64,000 nucleotides of DNA from Leucobacter chromiireducens subsp. solipictus (GTDB lineage Bacteria > Actinomycetota > Actinomycetes > Actinomycetales > Microbacteriaceae). Made by a program: the position numbers and the translations under genes. Shown piece by piece: positions 25,951 to 35,576 of the stretch. The notes beneath the pieces were generated by a model. The model was not told where the DNA came from, ran no database searches, and saw only the letters and a program-made list of their open reading frames with translations. The stretch is from assembly GCF_016758195.1 (NCBI RefSeq), contig NZ_QYAC01000002.1, forward strand, positions 124,001 through 188,000, in the 5' to 3' direction. Positions within the stretch are counted from its first letter, which is position 1. Each line of letters begins with the position of its first letter.

Positions 25951-28900
25951 ATGACGCACGCGAGTGCATCGAGACACACGTTCCGCGGCAGACGCCTCGG
26001 AACGTCCATCGCCGCGATCGCCATGACCCTGGCGCTCTGGGTGACCCTGATGCCCGGGGCACCCGCGATGGCCGCACCCGGCAATCTGGGCCTGTCGATC
26101 TCCAACGGCGGCAAGACCACCGTCAGCTCGAAGAACGAAGACATTTCGTTTGAGGCGAAGATCAGCCCCCCGGCGGGAACCGTGATCGAAGCCGGCGGCG
26201 TGACCACGCTGCAGCTCGACGACTCGCTGAAGCGCACCAACAACGGTCCCGTCCCCAACGGCGCGACGGATCAGGTGTGGAACGAGTCGACAAATACGCT
26301 CACCGTGACGTGGGGTCGCCTGCAGCCGGGCGCTGTCTACGGCATCTCCATCAACGCGAAGCCCTCTGCGCTGGCGAGCAAAGAATCGACCTTCCAGGTG
26401 ACGGCCCACACAGCCGGCACCGTCGCCGGTGCGGCGATTGAGCAGACCGTGGTCTCGGCACCGATCGTGGCCGAAGGCTCCGAGTTTCCGGATACGACGT
26501 ACCCCGCTCCGAAGCCGGGTGACTTCACGATGGTGGACCTCGTGAAGGAGAGCGCACCGGGCGGCACGTACGATGGCGACCTCACTCTCAAGCCCACGCA
26601 ACCGGGCGTCGCGTTCCGGGACCTTCGTGTCGTCACGAAGTGGGGACAGACGGTCGGGAGTGACCTGCCGATTCCGCGCACCTGGTTTACGAACAACGGG
26701 CTGCCAGCGATGAACCCGACGCTCGGGCTGACATCGACCAAGCTCGCGGACAGCGCGACCGAGACCGTGTACTCGTATGGGTCGTTCGCTACCGCCAAGG
26801 ACGTCCGCGTGTACGTCAACAGCCGGGTTCCGAACGGGATCGCGCCGGGCCGTTACTCGGTTCCCGTCGAAGTGCAGGACGTCGTTAATGGCGTCATGTC
26901 GGTCATTGTCTCCGGGAACCTCACCATTGTCGTGCCCGATGCTGCTCCGGCGAGCGTCACGATGAACACGTACACCACTCAGGCAGAGGCAAGTGCCGGG
27001 GAGCTGTTGAAATGGGGCCAAGGCTGGCGGATGCCGGCGGTCGCCGACCCGGTGGCGGATCTCACGATCACCTACGCCATTCCGGAGGCTCTGGTGCCGC
27101 GCGGCATTTACGCGACCATTCACGGCGTCACGCCGAAGCGCTATGAATACACGACGGACACCGACCTTGCGGCGGCGACGTGGCAGGCACTCCCGGTATC
27201 AGCGCGCGGCGTCATCGATGTCGCTGAGCCCGAGGGAATTCGCGGGATCCGGCTGGTGATGAACGATGCGCGTGAATTCCGTGGGCCGCTGTTCGGCGGT
27301 ACCGAACTGACCCTTGAGGTGAAGGACGGCCAGACGCAGGGGCAGCTCGTGCCGCTCAAGGTTGCGTCCGTCACATACCTGGACGCGGTGTCGGGCGGGA
27401 CCGCCCTGCCGCTCACCGAGGCCCACGAGAAGAGCGTGAAGATCGTGGGGGCGTCGACAGCATTGCCGATTGCCGGTTTCTATGACAACGGCTCTACTGA
27501 TAAGAACGTGGCTTCGCCCTTCGGCAAGGTCTACGCGCAGGGAACTTCATTCGAGCGCCGCCTCTTCCTCTCAGGGGCCGGACGAACTGCATATGAGAAG
27601 CCGTACCTGTTCGTTGTGGTCCCCGCGGGCATGTCGATCCCCGAGTTCTCCGCTCCCGAAATTTGCGCGCCGCAGAGCTTCGCGTACGTCTGGGGCTGCT
27701 CGCAGGGGGTATTCAATACCTATCCGAATCCCACCCCAGAACGAAACTCGGTGGAGCTGTCTGACGGATCCACCCTGTACTACGCTCGGTCCACGGCAGG
27801 TAGCCTCGACGCCGGGCGTCAGGGATACACCCAGATGAATGCGATCACGAAGTTCTCGATCAATAACCTGCTTGAAGGGGAGCATCAGCTTCTCATTGGC
27901 GGCGGTTCGATGGTGCAAGACGACTTCGATATCGATTCACGCAACCAGGCCGGTTACGAGAAGAAGCCGCTCTCGGACGCCGCGAGCTACAGCAGCTTCT
28001 CCGAGGTGGGCGACGAGATCTCGGAGGCGCTGCGCAGCATCGGCGTGAGCGCCGAGAACGCGTTTATCGCTCAGAAGAACCTGTTCGTCTCGCGCTCCAC
28101 GTCGCTCGCCTCGACCACCACGATCAAGGGTTCCGAGGATGCGAACCCGATTGTGCAGGGTGAGGGCACGGCAACCACGCGCCCTGGCGGCGACGTCAAC
28201 TACGAGGTCAAGGTCCGCAACACCGGATCGGTGGTGTACAAGAACTTCCAGTTCATCGACGTACTCCCGCGCACCGGTGACACGCTCATCCTGAACGAGG
28301 GCGCATCGCGCGGCTCGGCCTTCGACGTGAACCTGTCGGGCAACGTGAAGGTGCTCGTGAACGGTAAGCCCTCCGCTGGGGCGCGGCTCGAGTACTCGAC
28401 CTCGCTCACTCCGACTCGGTTCGACGCGAACGGCGCGGAGGTCGCCGGCGATGCCTGGCTTCCATATACGGGTTCCGCAACGGGCGCGATGGCGATCCGG
28501 GTGACGCTGGCACCGAGCGTTCGTTTCAATCCCTCGGACACGGTGTCCCTGTCCTTCGACGCAACGGTGCCGAGCTCCGCGCCGCGAGACGGGTCGGTCG
28601 CGAACAACTCGATTGCGTACCGTTTCCAGGCGGGATCGGGCGATTGGATCGCCGCTGAGTCGCCCGCGGTCGCGGTGCAGTCTTCGGCACCCGCCGGCGA
28701 CATTGCGCTCGCGGGCCGGGCGGTACTGGACCTCAATGACGACGGGAAGGCCGGGGCAGACGAGCCCGGTCTGAACGGCGGCGGAGTGTCTCTGCAGCTG
28801 TACAAGGTGTCGGGGGGAACGCCGAAGCCGGAGTCCTCTCCGGTGACGCCGAACACCGATGCTGGCGTTGACGGAGCCTTCTCCTTCATCGGGCTCGAAG

Positions 28901-31900
28901 ATGGCGGCACCTACCGCATTAAGCCGGTGTCCTCGAACCCGAATGTCACGTTCCCGTCGGGCGTACTCGACGCGCAGGGGTACCTGAAGTACGCGGCGGT
29001 TGCTGACGCGGCCGCGAACGCGGGCCAGGACACGTCCGCGTACGTGGGGAAGTCCGAATTCTCGGTGGGTACTGCCACCGACCTTGCGAAGTGGATCAAG
29101 GATCTCCGGGTGCCGGTCCAGACGAAGACCACGGTGTCGGGCAGCGTGCTGCTCAGTGACGTCACAGAGTCCCCGATCACGTCCGGCACGGCCTCCTACG
29201 TCTCCGACATCGGGGTCGCGCTCAAGCGCGGTTCGACCGAGGTGAAGGCTACCCAGACGAACGCGACTGGTGAGTTCTCCTTTGCGGAGCTCGACGGCGT
29301 GATCCCCGGAGACCACTCCCTCGTGTTCACGCTGCCCAACGGTCGCGAACTCGTTGCGTCCCCCGTCAACAACCCGGCGGTGTTCACCCCCGGGAGCGGT
29401 ACGAACGCGGGCAGTTACTCGCTGAGCGCGCTGCAGCCCGGCGTCGGCGCAACCGGCGTGTCGGTGTACCTCACCGAGCACGGGGTGCCGGACGTCACGG
29501 TGCAGCCCGAAGGCGCGCAGACGATCGCGGGCGCCACGGTGAACCCGGCGTCGGGCACGGTACAGAGCGTCGATGCAGAGACCGAGGTCGTCCGCGTTGA
29601 CTGGGCAATCCTGACCGCGGCCGGCGAGGACGCACTCGCAGGCAAGCTGCCCGCGGGAGGCGACTCCGTGGAAATCCCCGCAGACCTTGCGGACGGGAGC
29701 TACACCTTGCGCGTGACGGCACGGGATCTCGTCGGGAACGCCTCGGCACCCGCTGAGATCGCGTTCACGGTGGACCGTACTGCTCCCGCACTCGCCGCGG
29801 CGAAGGCTGAGGTGACATACACGAAGGGTGAGAACCCGGCCCCCACGGATGCTGCGGGCTGGATCTCCATGTTCGGTGTCACTGCGGACGATGCTGCGGG
29901 CGTTGGTGTGGCGTCCGCGGGTGTCCAGGTTGATGCGTCCGCGGTGAAGCATGCTGCGGGCACCTACCCGGTGACGTTCACGGTGAAGGATGCTGCCGGG
30001 AACACGAGTCAGACGCTCACGACCTCATTCGTGGTCGCGTATGTGGGCGATCCCACGGTCATGGTGGGGAAGTCTTCGATTCCGCACGAGATGGGTGAAG
30101 CACTGCCGGATGATGCGGGCTGGATCAGCCTGTTCCAGGTGACTGCGGCGGCTGCTGACGCATCCGCGACGGTGAAGCAGATCACCGTCGATGCGTCCGC
30201 GGTGAACACTGCGGTGAAGGGTGACTACCCGGTCACGTTTGTTGCGACGGACAGCCTGGGTGCCACAAGCACGGTGAAATCGGGAACGGTCTACGTCCGT
30301 GACACGATCGCGCCGACGCTGAAGCTCGCTGCTGCTGAGGTGACGTTCGTGAAGGGTGATACCCCGCTCGCAACCGATGGTTCCGTGAAGGCGGAATGGG
30401 CGACACTGTTTGGCCTTTCCGCCACGGACGCCGGTTCGGGTGTGCCCGCGGAGTGGTCGACGCTCGCCGTTGACGCGACGGCCGTGGATTACGGCACGGT
30501 CGGGTCCTATCCGGTGAAGTTCACTGTGCAGGATGCGGCAGGGAACGAGAAGTCGGTGACGGGCAGCTATATCGTGAACTTCGCGGGTGACCCCGTGATT
30601 GATTTCACGCATGTGTCGCTCACGCACGAGATTGGTACGAAGGTGCCGGGAACGAGCAGCAGTGATCTGGTGACCCTCTTTGGAGCGTCCGGGCGTACCG
30701 CGCCCGGAACGACCGTGGAATCCGTGACCGGTGACGCGGCCGGCGTTGATTTCGCCCAGCCGGGCACCTACCCGGTGGTGTTCACGGTGACCGACAGCGC
30801 GGGCAACACGGCAACCGCGGAGACCGCCTTTGTGGTGGCTGACACGATCGCGCCGAAGCTTGCGCTGGGGACCGAGTCGGTGAAGTTCGCGGACGGTGAT
30901 CCGAAGCTTGCCGCAGATGATGCAGCGGCGTGGATCGCCCTGTTCGCGGCGACCGCGACGGACAGCGGTCTCGGGATGCCCGCCACGGGCACGCTCGGGA
31001 TCACCGTTGATGCGTCGCTGGTTGACTACACCACAGCTGGTGCGTACCCGGTGGTCTTCACCGCGACCGACAACGCTGGCCTGACGGTGAGCGCGACGGC
31101 CACGTACGTGGTGGCGTTTGCTGGGGCACCGAAGGTGGCCTTTGACACGGACACGGTGACGTACGAGATGGGGGAGGCCCCGCTCGCATCAACCGAGGCT
31201 GAATGGAAGGCGCTCTTCGGGGCGACGGCCACGAGCGCTTCGGGGACCACGGTGAAGAGTTTCGTGGTGGACGCTTCCAGCGTCGACTACGAGAAGCCCG
31301 GTGCCTACCAGGTGCTGTTCACCGTCACCGATAGTTTCGATAATCAGGGCCGCTACTTCGCGACGGTGACCGTTGAGGACACCACCGCTCCGGCGCTTTC
31401 GGTCACCACTGATGCGGCGAAGTTTGTGCGTGGGGATGCGCAGGTCACGGATACTGCTGGGTGGGTGGCGCTCTTTGGGGCGACCGCTACCGATGCGGGA
31501 ACCGGGATGCTCGTGAACGGCAACGCCGGGATCACGGTGGACGCGACGAACGTGAACTACGATCGTGCGGGCATGTACGAGGTGGTGTTCACCGCGACCG
31601 ACAAGGCTGGCAACATCAGCACGAAGGTCACGGTGGAGTACGAGGTCCGCTTCGCGGGCCCCGTGACTGTCGCGTTCGAAACGGACACCGTAAAGGTCGA
31701 GATGGGCGACGCTCGTCCGGCATCGGATGAGGACTGGACGGAGCTTTTCGGAGCGACCGCCCAGGCTGCCCCGGGTGCTGAGCTCGAGAAGATCGAGATC
31801 GATTCCTCGACGGTTGATTTCGATGTGCTGGGTTCGTACCCGGTGGTGTTCACCGGAACCGATACCTACGGCAACTCGGACTCATATGAGGCCACGTACA

Positions 31901-33219
31901 CGGTGATCGATACCATCGCGCCGGTGGTGTCTTCGGACACGGAGGAGCGCACCCACGCGATGCGTGCCCCCGACACGGCGTGGACGGTGAATGACTGGAC
32001 GGCGTTCTTCGGAGTCACCGCTCAGGACCTGAACGGTTCGGAGCCGGGCTCCGGGGTGGCGTCGTGGAGCGTAGAGCAGGCCACGAACTGGCTCGCACCT
32101 GGCCGATACGAGGTCACGTTCGCCGCAACTGATGTGGCCGGGAACGTCTCGGACCAGCTAGTTCGGACGATCATCATCCAGGCACCGCCCACCGGGAAGA
32201 CGATCACCGATCGGATCCCGCAGGACACGGCGGTGACGCTGACCCCGATGAAGGAGACTGAGTCGACGGGCACGATCCGGGATCTCACCGATCAGGATCT
32301 GGGCGCTCCAGACGCGGGTGGCACGCTCACCCGTCAGGGGGACACCGTCCGCTACACCCCGAAGCAGGGCTTCGCAGGGGTGGAAAACGCGAGCGTAACC
32401 GTGACCGATGACCTCGGGCAGACCGCGGTCATCGAATACCAGTTCACTGTCGTGCATGCGCCGGTGTTCGCTGACGGGGCAGCAATCAGCCGGAGCATCC
32501 CGGTTGATGGCGAGATCACCCTCCTGGATGCGGCAACGCTTCCCGGAATCGAGGGTGAACACCTCACGGTCACGGATGTCACCGCACCCTTCGGGATGCG
32601 TGGCAGCGTCGAACTGCTCGCCACGGAGGGTTCGAGCGGTGATGTGCGGTATGTCGCGGATGGGTCCGAGTGGGCCGGCGATGCCGAGTTCACGTTCACG
32701 GTGACCGATGATCTCGGGCAGTCTGCCGTGATCCCGGTCACGGTGAGTGTGGTGGCTCCGACCCTGACCCTGGATACCCTCTCGGGGATTGCCGGGGACA
32801 CCCAGGTCACCGTGTCCGCGGAAGGCCTCATCCCGGGGAAGGAATACCGGCTCGAGCTGCACTCTGACCCGATTGAGGTGGGAGAGATGACCGCAGACGC
32901 GGACGGCAACGCCGTGCTCGAGATCACGGTTCCGACGCAGGCCCCTGCGGGGGAGCACGAGTTTGTGCTCTTTACCGCGGAGCATGACGAGCGTGCGAGC
33001 CACACGTTCACCGTCACCCAGGCACCCGGCACCCAGCCGGGGTCCAGCGGGAACATCGCCGGGTTGCCTGTCACCGGTGCAGAGCTCGTGGGGCTGGGCG
33101 GGGCGGCTGGCCTCCTCCTGCTCCTGGGGTCGGCAGCCTGGCTGGTGGCGGCGCGGCGTCGCAGGGCCCAGCAGGTCCTCGAGCCGGCTGGCACCGGGAC
33201 TGCAGCCGAACACGAGTAG
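25951..33219 (+). CDS. Giant wall-anchored adhesin-like protein with Ig-like modules
   Basis: The protein has 2422 residues. The ATG at 25951 follows AAGGAG at 6 nt. Signal peptide ends AMA-AP near residue 42. Residues about 45-930 are beta-rich, with repeated-conflict-type/DUF11-like domains (TTRPGGDVNYEVKVRNTGS). About 935-1110 hold SdrD-B-like domains (RAVLDLNDDGKAGADEPG; GSVLLSDVTESP). About 1280-2075 are nine Ig-like modules. About 2080-2340 are cadherin/Ig-like domains (FTVTDDLGQ repeated). LPVTG at 2372-2376, a helix and an RRRR tail form the sortase signal. Likely role: long-range adhesion or aggregation, inferred from architecture. Confidence 0.9.
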   Translation: MTHASASRHTFRGRRLGTSIAAIAMTLALWVTLMPGAPAMAAPGNLGLSISNGGKTTVSSKNEDISFEAKISPPAGTVIEAGGVTTLQLDDSLKRTNNGPVPNGATDQVWNESTNTLTVTWGRLQPGAVYGISINAKPSALASKESTFQVTAHTAGTVAGAAIEQTVVSAPIVAEGSEFPDTTYPAPKPGDFTMVDLVKESAPGGTYDGDLTLKPTQPGVAFRDLRVVTKWGQTVGSDLPIPRTWFTNNGLPAMNPTLGLTSTKLADSATETVYSYGSFATAKDVRVYVNSRVPNGIAPGRYSVPVEVQDVVNGVMSVIVSGNLTIVVPDAAPASVTMNTYTTQAEASAGELLKWGQGWRMPAVADPVADLTITYAIPEALVPRGIYATIHGVTPKRYEYTTDTDLAAATWQALPVSARGVIDVAEPEGIRGIRLVMNDAREFRGPLFGGTELTLEVKDGQTQGQLVPLKVASVTYLDAVSGGTALPLTEAHEKSVKIVGASTALPIAGFYDNGSTDKNVASPFGKVYAQGTSFERRLFLSGAGRTAYEKPYLFVVVPAGMSIPEFSAPEICAPQSFAYVWGCSQGVFNTYPNPTPERNSVELSDGSTLYYARSTAGSLDAGRQGYTQMNAITKFSINNLLEGEHQLLIGGGSMVQDDFDIDSRNQAGYEKKPLSDAASYSSFSEVGDEISEALRSIGVSAENAFIAQKNLFVSRSTSLASTTTIKGSEDANPIVQGEGTATTRPGGDVNYEVKVRNTGSVVYKNFQFIDVLPRTGDTLILNEGASRGSAFDVNLSGNVKVLVNGKPSAGARLEYSTSLTPTRFDANGAEVAGDAWLPYTGSATGAMAIRVTLAPSVRFNPSDTVSLSFDATVPSSAPRDGSVANNSIAYRFQAGSGDWIAAESPAVAVQSSAPAGDIALAGRAVLDLNDDGKAGADEPGLNGGGVSLQLYKVSGGTPKPESSPVTPNTDAGVDGAFSFIGLEDGGTYRIKPVSSNPNVTFPSGVLDAQGYLKYAAVADAAANAGQDTSAYVGKSEFSVGTATDLAKWIKDLRVPVQTKTTVSGSVLLSDVTESPITSGTASYVSDIGVALKRGSTEVKATQTNATGEFSFAELDGVIPGDHSLVFTLPNGRELVASPVNNPAVFTPGSGTNAGSYSLSALQPGVGATGVSVYLTEHGVPDVTVQPEGAQTIAGATVNPASGTVQSVDAETEVVRVDWAILTAAGEDALAGKLPAGGDSVEIPADLADGSYTLRVTARDLVGNASAPAEIAFTVDRTAPALAAAKAEVTYTKGENPAPTDAAGWISMFGVTADDAAGVGVASAGVQVDASAVKHAAGTYPVTFTVKDAAGNTSQTLTTSFVVAYVGDPTVMVGKSSIPHEMGEALPDDAGWISLFQVTAAAADASATVKQITVDASAVNTAVKGDYPVTFVATDSLGATSTVKSGTVYVRDTIAPTLKLAAAEVTFVKGDTPLATDGSVKAEWATLFGLSATDAGSGVPAEWSTLAVDATAVDYGTVGSYPVKFTVQDAAGNEKSVTGSYIVNFAGDPVIDFTHVSLTHEIGTKVPGTSSSDLVTLFGASGRTAPGTTVESVTGDAAGVDFAQPGTYPVVFTVTDSAGNTATAETAFVVADTIAPKLALGTESVKFADGDPKLAADDAAAWIALFAATATDSGLGMPATGTLGITVDASLVDYTTAGAYPVVFTATDNAGLTVSATATYVVAFAGAPKVAFDTDTVTYEMGEAPLASTEAEWKALFGATATSASGTTVKSFVVDASSVDYEKPGAYQVLFTVTDSFDNQGRYFATVTVEDTTAPALSVTTDAAKFVRGDAQVTDTAGWVALFGATATDAGTGMLVNGNAGITVDATNVNYDRAGMYEVVFTATDKAGNISTKVTVEYEVRFAGPVTVAFETDTVKVEMGDARPASDEDWTELFGATAQAAPGAELEKIEIDSSTVDFDVLGSYPVVFTGTDTYGNSDSYEATYTVIDTIAPVVSSDTEERTHAMRAPDTAWTVNDWTAFFGVTAQDLNGSEPGSGVASWSVEQATNWLAPGRYEVTFAATDVAGNVSDQLVRTIIIQAPPTGKTITDRIPQDTAVTLTPMKETESTGTIRDLTDQDLGAPDAGGTLTRQGDTVRYTPKQGFAGVENASVTVTDDLGQTAVIEYQFTVVHAPVFADGAAISRSIPVDGEITLLDAATLPGIEGEHLTVTDVTAPFGMRGSVELLATEGSSGDVRYVADGSEWAGDAEFTFTVTDDLGQSAVIPVTVSVVAPTLTLDTLSGIAGDTQVTVSAEGLIPGKEYRLELHSDPIEVGEMTADADGNAVLEITVPTQAPAGEHEFVLFTAEHDERASHTFTVTQAPGTQPGSSGNIAGLPVTGAELVGLGGAAGLLLLLGSAAWLVAARRRRAQQVLEPAGTGTAAEHE
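29788..32175 (+). repeat. Nine alternating Ig-like modules, about 265 bp each
   Basis: Modules begin with a PxxxxxxxxVTxxxG strand and share W-x-x-L-F-G-x-T-A and YPVVFTVTD-x-x-GN landmarks. Two types alternate: one with TDAGxG and KFTV/VVFTATDKAG, the other with EMGEA and VDFxxPGSYPV. The true period is therefore a pair of about 535 bp, suggesting growth by duplication of a two-domain unit. Amino-acid identity exceeds what DNA repeats would force, so copies have diverged. Confidence 0.75.
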
Positions 33220-33233
33220 ACGCACGTGGTGAG

Positions 33234-33274
33234 GCCCCTGGCGCGCCGGTATCTCCGGCGCGCCAGGGGCTTCT
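33234..33274 (+). terminator. Strong terminator after giant adhesin
   Basis: A perfect 16-bp GC-rich stem (33234-33249 with 33255-33270) with a 5-nt loop and TTCT after it lies 14 bp past the stop. Confidence 0.85.
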
Positions 33275-33491
33275 CGCGTGTTCTGGACGGGTCTCTCCCC
33301 AGCACCCGCGGTGCACGCCGGTGAGCGCGGCGCTCGGAAAGCCTGCCGCATGGGGAATGCCACCTGAGGTGTTCTGCCGGCCGTGTGCTGCGCAGGTGCG
33401 GGACCGGGCCGCGACTACGGCGGAGCACCACCCCGGTACTGCACGCGCCGCTCCGCGTCACGGAACCCCGGGGGAACCGGGGTGGTGCGCG

Positions 33492-33513
33492 GGCCACGCT
33501 GGCTAGCGTGGCC
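33492..33513. promoter_or_regulatory. Inverted repeat upstream of small membrane protein gene
   Basis: GGCCACGCT and AGCGTGGCC with a 4-nt loop end 26 bp before the GTG at 33540, so it would lie in the 5' leader or promoter. It may be a weak terminator, an operator or an RNA hairpin. Confidence 0.35.
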
Positions 33514-33539
33514 TTGCACCCACGAAGATTGGAGCCCAC

Positions 33540-33911
33540 GTGCACCCATACGAACCCCCTGCCAGCGAGGCCGTGCCCCGCGTGAAGCCGCCCGCTCCGG
33601 CCGGGGTGCCCGGCCCAGGATTTTGCATCGCGAGCGCCGTGATCGTGCTCGTACTCGTGCCGCTGTGCTATTCACCCGCGTGGGACTGGATGTTGTTCCA
33701 GCACTTCTCGGGTCCTGGCTCTCGGTTCGCGGGATTCATCCAGGCGCTCCAGTACGACCTTGGCCGGGACTGGTTCGCGGTCATCCTTGCCGGGCTCGCT
33801 GCATTCTGGTCCGTCACTGCGGTGTGGACCGCCCGGACCTGGCAGCACCCATCCAAACCCCGCCGGCGCTCGGCGCGCATCGAGCGCACCGACACGGTAT
33901 CCCCCCAATAG
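33540..33911 (+). CDS. Small two-helix membrane protein
   Basis: The protein has 123 residues. GTG start with GGAG at 5 nt. A Pro-rich N-terminus is followed by two membrane helices (IASAVIVLVLVPLCY and WFAVILAGLAAFWSVTAVW) and a basic tail. Not recognised. It is followed 10 nt later by a lipoprotein gene, so both probably form an operon. Confidence 0.7.
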   Translation: MHPYEPPASEAVPRVKPPAPAGVPGPGFCIASAVIVLVLVPLCYSPAWDWMLFQHFSGPGSRFAGFIQALQYDLGRDWFAVILAGLAAFWSVTAVWTARTWQHPSKPRRRSARIERTDTVSPQ

Positions 33912-33921
33912 AAAGCACCAC

Positions 33922-34374
33922 ATGACCTTCTCTTCACAGCCAAGCCGTCGTACCCTGCGCGGAGTTTTCGTGCTCGCAGCCGTGCCGCTGCTGCTCTTGA
34001 CCAGCTCGTGCAGCATCTTCTCCGACGGCACCCCCGTGCGGGATGACGGCGAGCAGGGGGTGACCGAGAGCGGGCGCGCCGACGTCGACAAGATCATCGT
34101 GGGAGATTGCCTCGACTCGACCACAAACTCGACGGTCTCCCAGGTGCCGATCGTGCCGTGCGCGGAGGAGCACGACGAGGAAGTGTTCGGTTCGTTCACC
34201 CTCCCGCCCGGTGAGTTCCCGGCCGCCGAGACTCTGGAATCCGAGGGCTGGGAGCAGTGCGACGCGCTGTTCGCGGAATACATTGGACTCCCGTACGAGG
34301 AGTCGGCGTTGGAGTACTACACGCTGACCCCGACCCAGAAGTCGATGTTCGCGTTTCGCGCGAGGTCCGCGTGA
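33922..34374 (+). CDS. Septum-formation-domain-like lipoprotein, probably 3'-truncated
   Basis: The protein has 150 residues with a signal peptide and lipobox TSSC (about residue 29). The mature part matches the actinobacterial septum-formation family: VGDCLDS, VPIVPCAEEHDEEVFGSF, ALFAEYIGLPYEES, YYTLTPTQKS. The family normally continues after TPTxxS with W-x-x-GDR-x-V-x-C; here it changes abruptly to a basic tail and stops inside the end of the convergent solute-binding gene. See findings for the likely deletion. Confidence 0.7.
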   Translation: MTFSSQPSRRTLRGVFVLAAVPLLLLTSSCSIFSDGTPVRDDGEQGVTESGRADVDKIIVGDCLDSTTNSTVSQVPIVPCAEEHDEEVFGSFTLPPGEFPAAETLESEGWEQCDALFAEYIGLPYEESALEYYTLTPTQKSMFAFRARSA

Positions 34375-35381
34375 TCTGACACGAGCCATGTCGACAGGAG
34401 GTCATCGACAACCGGCGCGGCATCCTTGTTGACGGGTGCCATCCCATTCAGCGGAACCATCTCCTCCTGCTGTTTGGCGCCCAGGAGGTAGTTGATGGCG
34501 AGGTGCGCGGCCTCGGGATCCTTCACCCCCTTCGGGATGCCGAGGTAGTCGACACTCATGAACGAGTCCTGCCACATGGGTGCCACGGGCGCACCCGCGA
34601 GCGCGGCACCATACCCCCGGCTTGTCCAGACCAGGCTCATCGCCACCTCACCCGACTCAAGCTGCTGTTGCGCTTGCGCACCGGTGGTCCAGCCCACCAG
34701 TTTGTCGCCCAAGCCCGCGAACTTGTCCAACGCTGGCGCAATATCGGAGACCGCGAGATCGGCGGGATCCTCGCCCTCGGCGACCATCGCGAACTCGATG
34801 ATCGGGTAGTCAGCCCACGACGTCTGCGCGACGCCGCGGTTCCCCGGAAACTTTTTCAGGTCGAAGAAGTCGGCGGCAGAGGTGGGTGGGTTGTCTCCGA
34901 AGAGTTCGGTGTTATACGCAACGACGTAGCCGAGGTACGGCGCGGGAACCCCGCACTCCTGTATTTCCAGGTCTTCCGGCACCTGGGATGTATCGATCAG
35001 ATCCAGATCGAGCTCCTGCAGCAGCGTGCCGCACTGGGCACCCGTGTCCACCGCTGAGTTGTGCACAATGTCCCAGCTGACGCTGCCGCCCTCGACCATC
35101 GCTTGCAGCTTTCCAAGGTCGAACGCGTCCTGCGCGATGACCGCGCCGGAGGCTTCCATGAACGGCTCCCAGATGGCCTGCTCGATCCCTTCCTGGTAAA
35201 CGCCGCCCGACGACGCAAACGCCAGGTGGACCCCCTCCAGGCTGTTCGGGGCGATCTCGCCGGCGGTCACCGGCCCGACGTTCCGTTCAGGGGGTGCGGC
35301 GTCACCCGGTGTGCTGCAGCCAGCCAGGGTGAGTGAGACCAACACGATCGCGGGTATTCCGCTGAAGACTCTTGCGCGCAA
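34317..35381 (-). CDS. Extracellular solute-binding lipoprotein (polyamine/PotD-like), C-terminus altered
   Basis: The protein has 354 residues. TTG at 35381 with AAAGGA 9 nt upstream is preferred; an ATG at 35423 is in frame. Lipobox LAGC is near residue 21. The mature domain is ABC solute-binding cluster type (GGVYQEGIEQAIWEPFMEASGA, DIVHNSAVDTGAQCG, TGAQAQQQLESGEVAM, FMSVDYLGIPKGVKDP). No permease or ATPase is adjacent. The last residues after NIDFW look atypical, as family members usually run on about 20 residues. It is divergent from a PucR-type regulator and near an arginase-family gene, which hints at guanidino or polyamine uptake. Confidence 0.8.
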   Translation of the reverse strand: MRARVFSGIPAIVLVSLTLAGCSTPGDAAPPERNVGPVTAGEIAPNSLEGVHLAFASSGGVYQEGIEQAIWEPFMEASGAVIAQDAFDLGKLQAMVEGGSVSWDIVHNSAVDTGAQCGTLLQELDLDLIDTSQVPEDLEIQECGVPAPYLGYVVAYNTELFGDNPPTSAADFFDLKKFPGNRGVAQTSWADYPIIEFAMVAEGEDPADLAVSDIAPALDKFAGLGDKLVGWTTGAQAQQQLESGEVAMSLVWTSRGYGAALAGAPVAPMWQDSFMSVDYLGIPKGVKDPEAAHLAINYLLGAKQQEEMVPLNGMAPVNKDAAPVVDDLLSTWLVSDHADLARNANIDFWVGVSV

Positions 35382-35576
35382 TTTCGAGGTTCCTTTCCCG
35401 TTCCCGGAACAAGTGGCGACCATAGTTTTCGCAGGGCGAGCGTCGAGCGTCAGTGCTCGTCGCCGTGTGTTCGCGCTGGAATCTCAGGGGGTCAAGTAGT
35501 TCCGGTGCGACGGAGAGTAACATGAGTTTGCACCAGTATCAGGGGCGTATATGGGCATTCCGGGCGGGAGTTGGTG

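Noticed and set aside
25168-27123. Minus-strand open frame of about 650 codons
   Set aside because: It runs antisense through the signal peptide and start of the giant adhesin, has no recognisable domain and is a GC-rich shadow frame.
27937-29952. Long minus-strand frame inside the adhesin gene
   Set aside because: Antisense shadow with His/Arg/Val-rich composition, no start signal.
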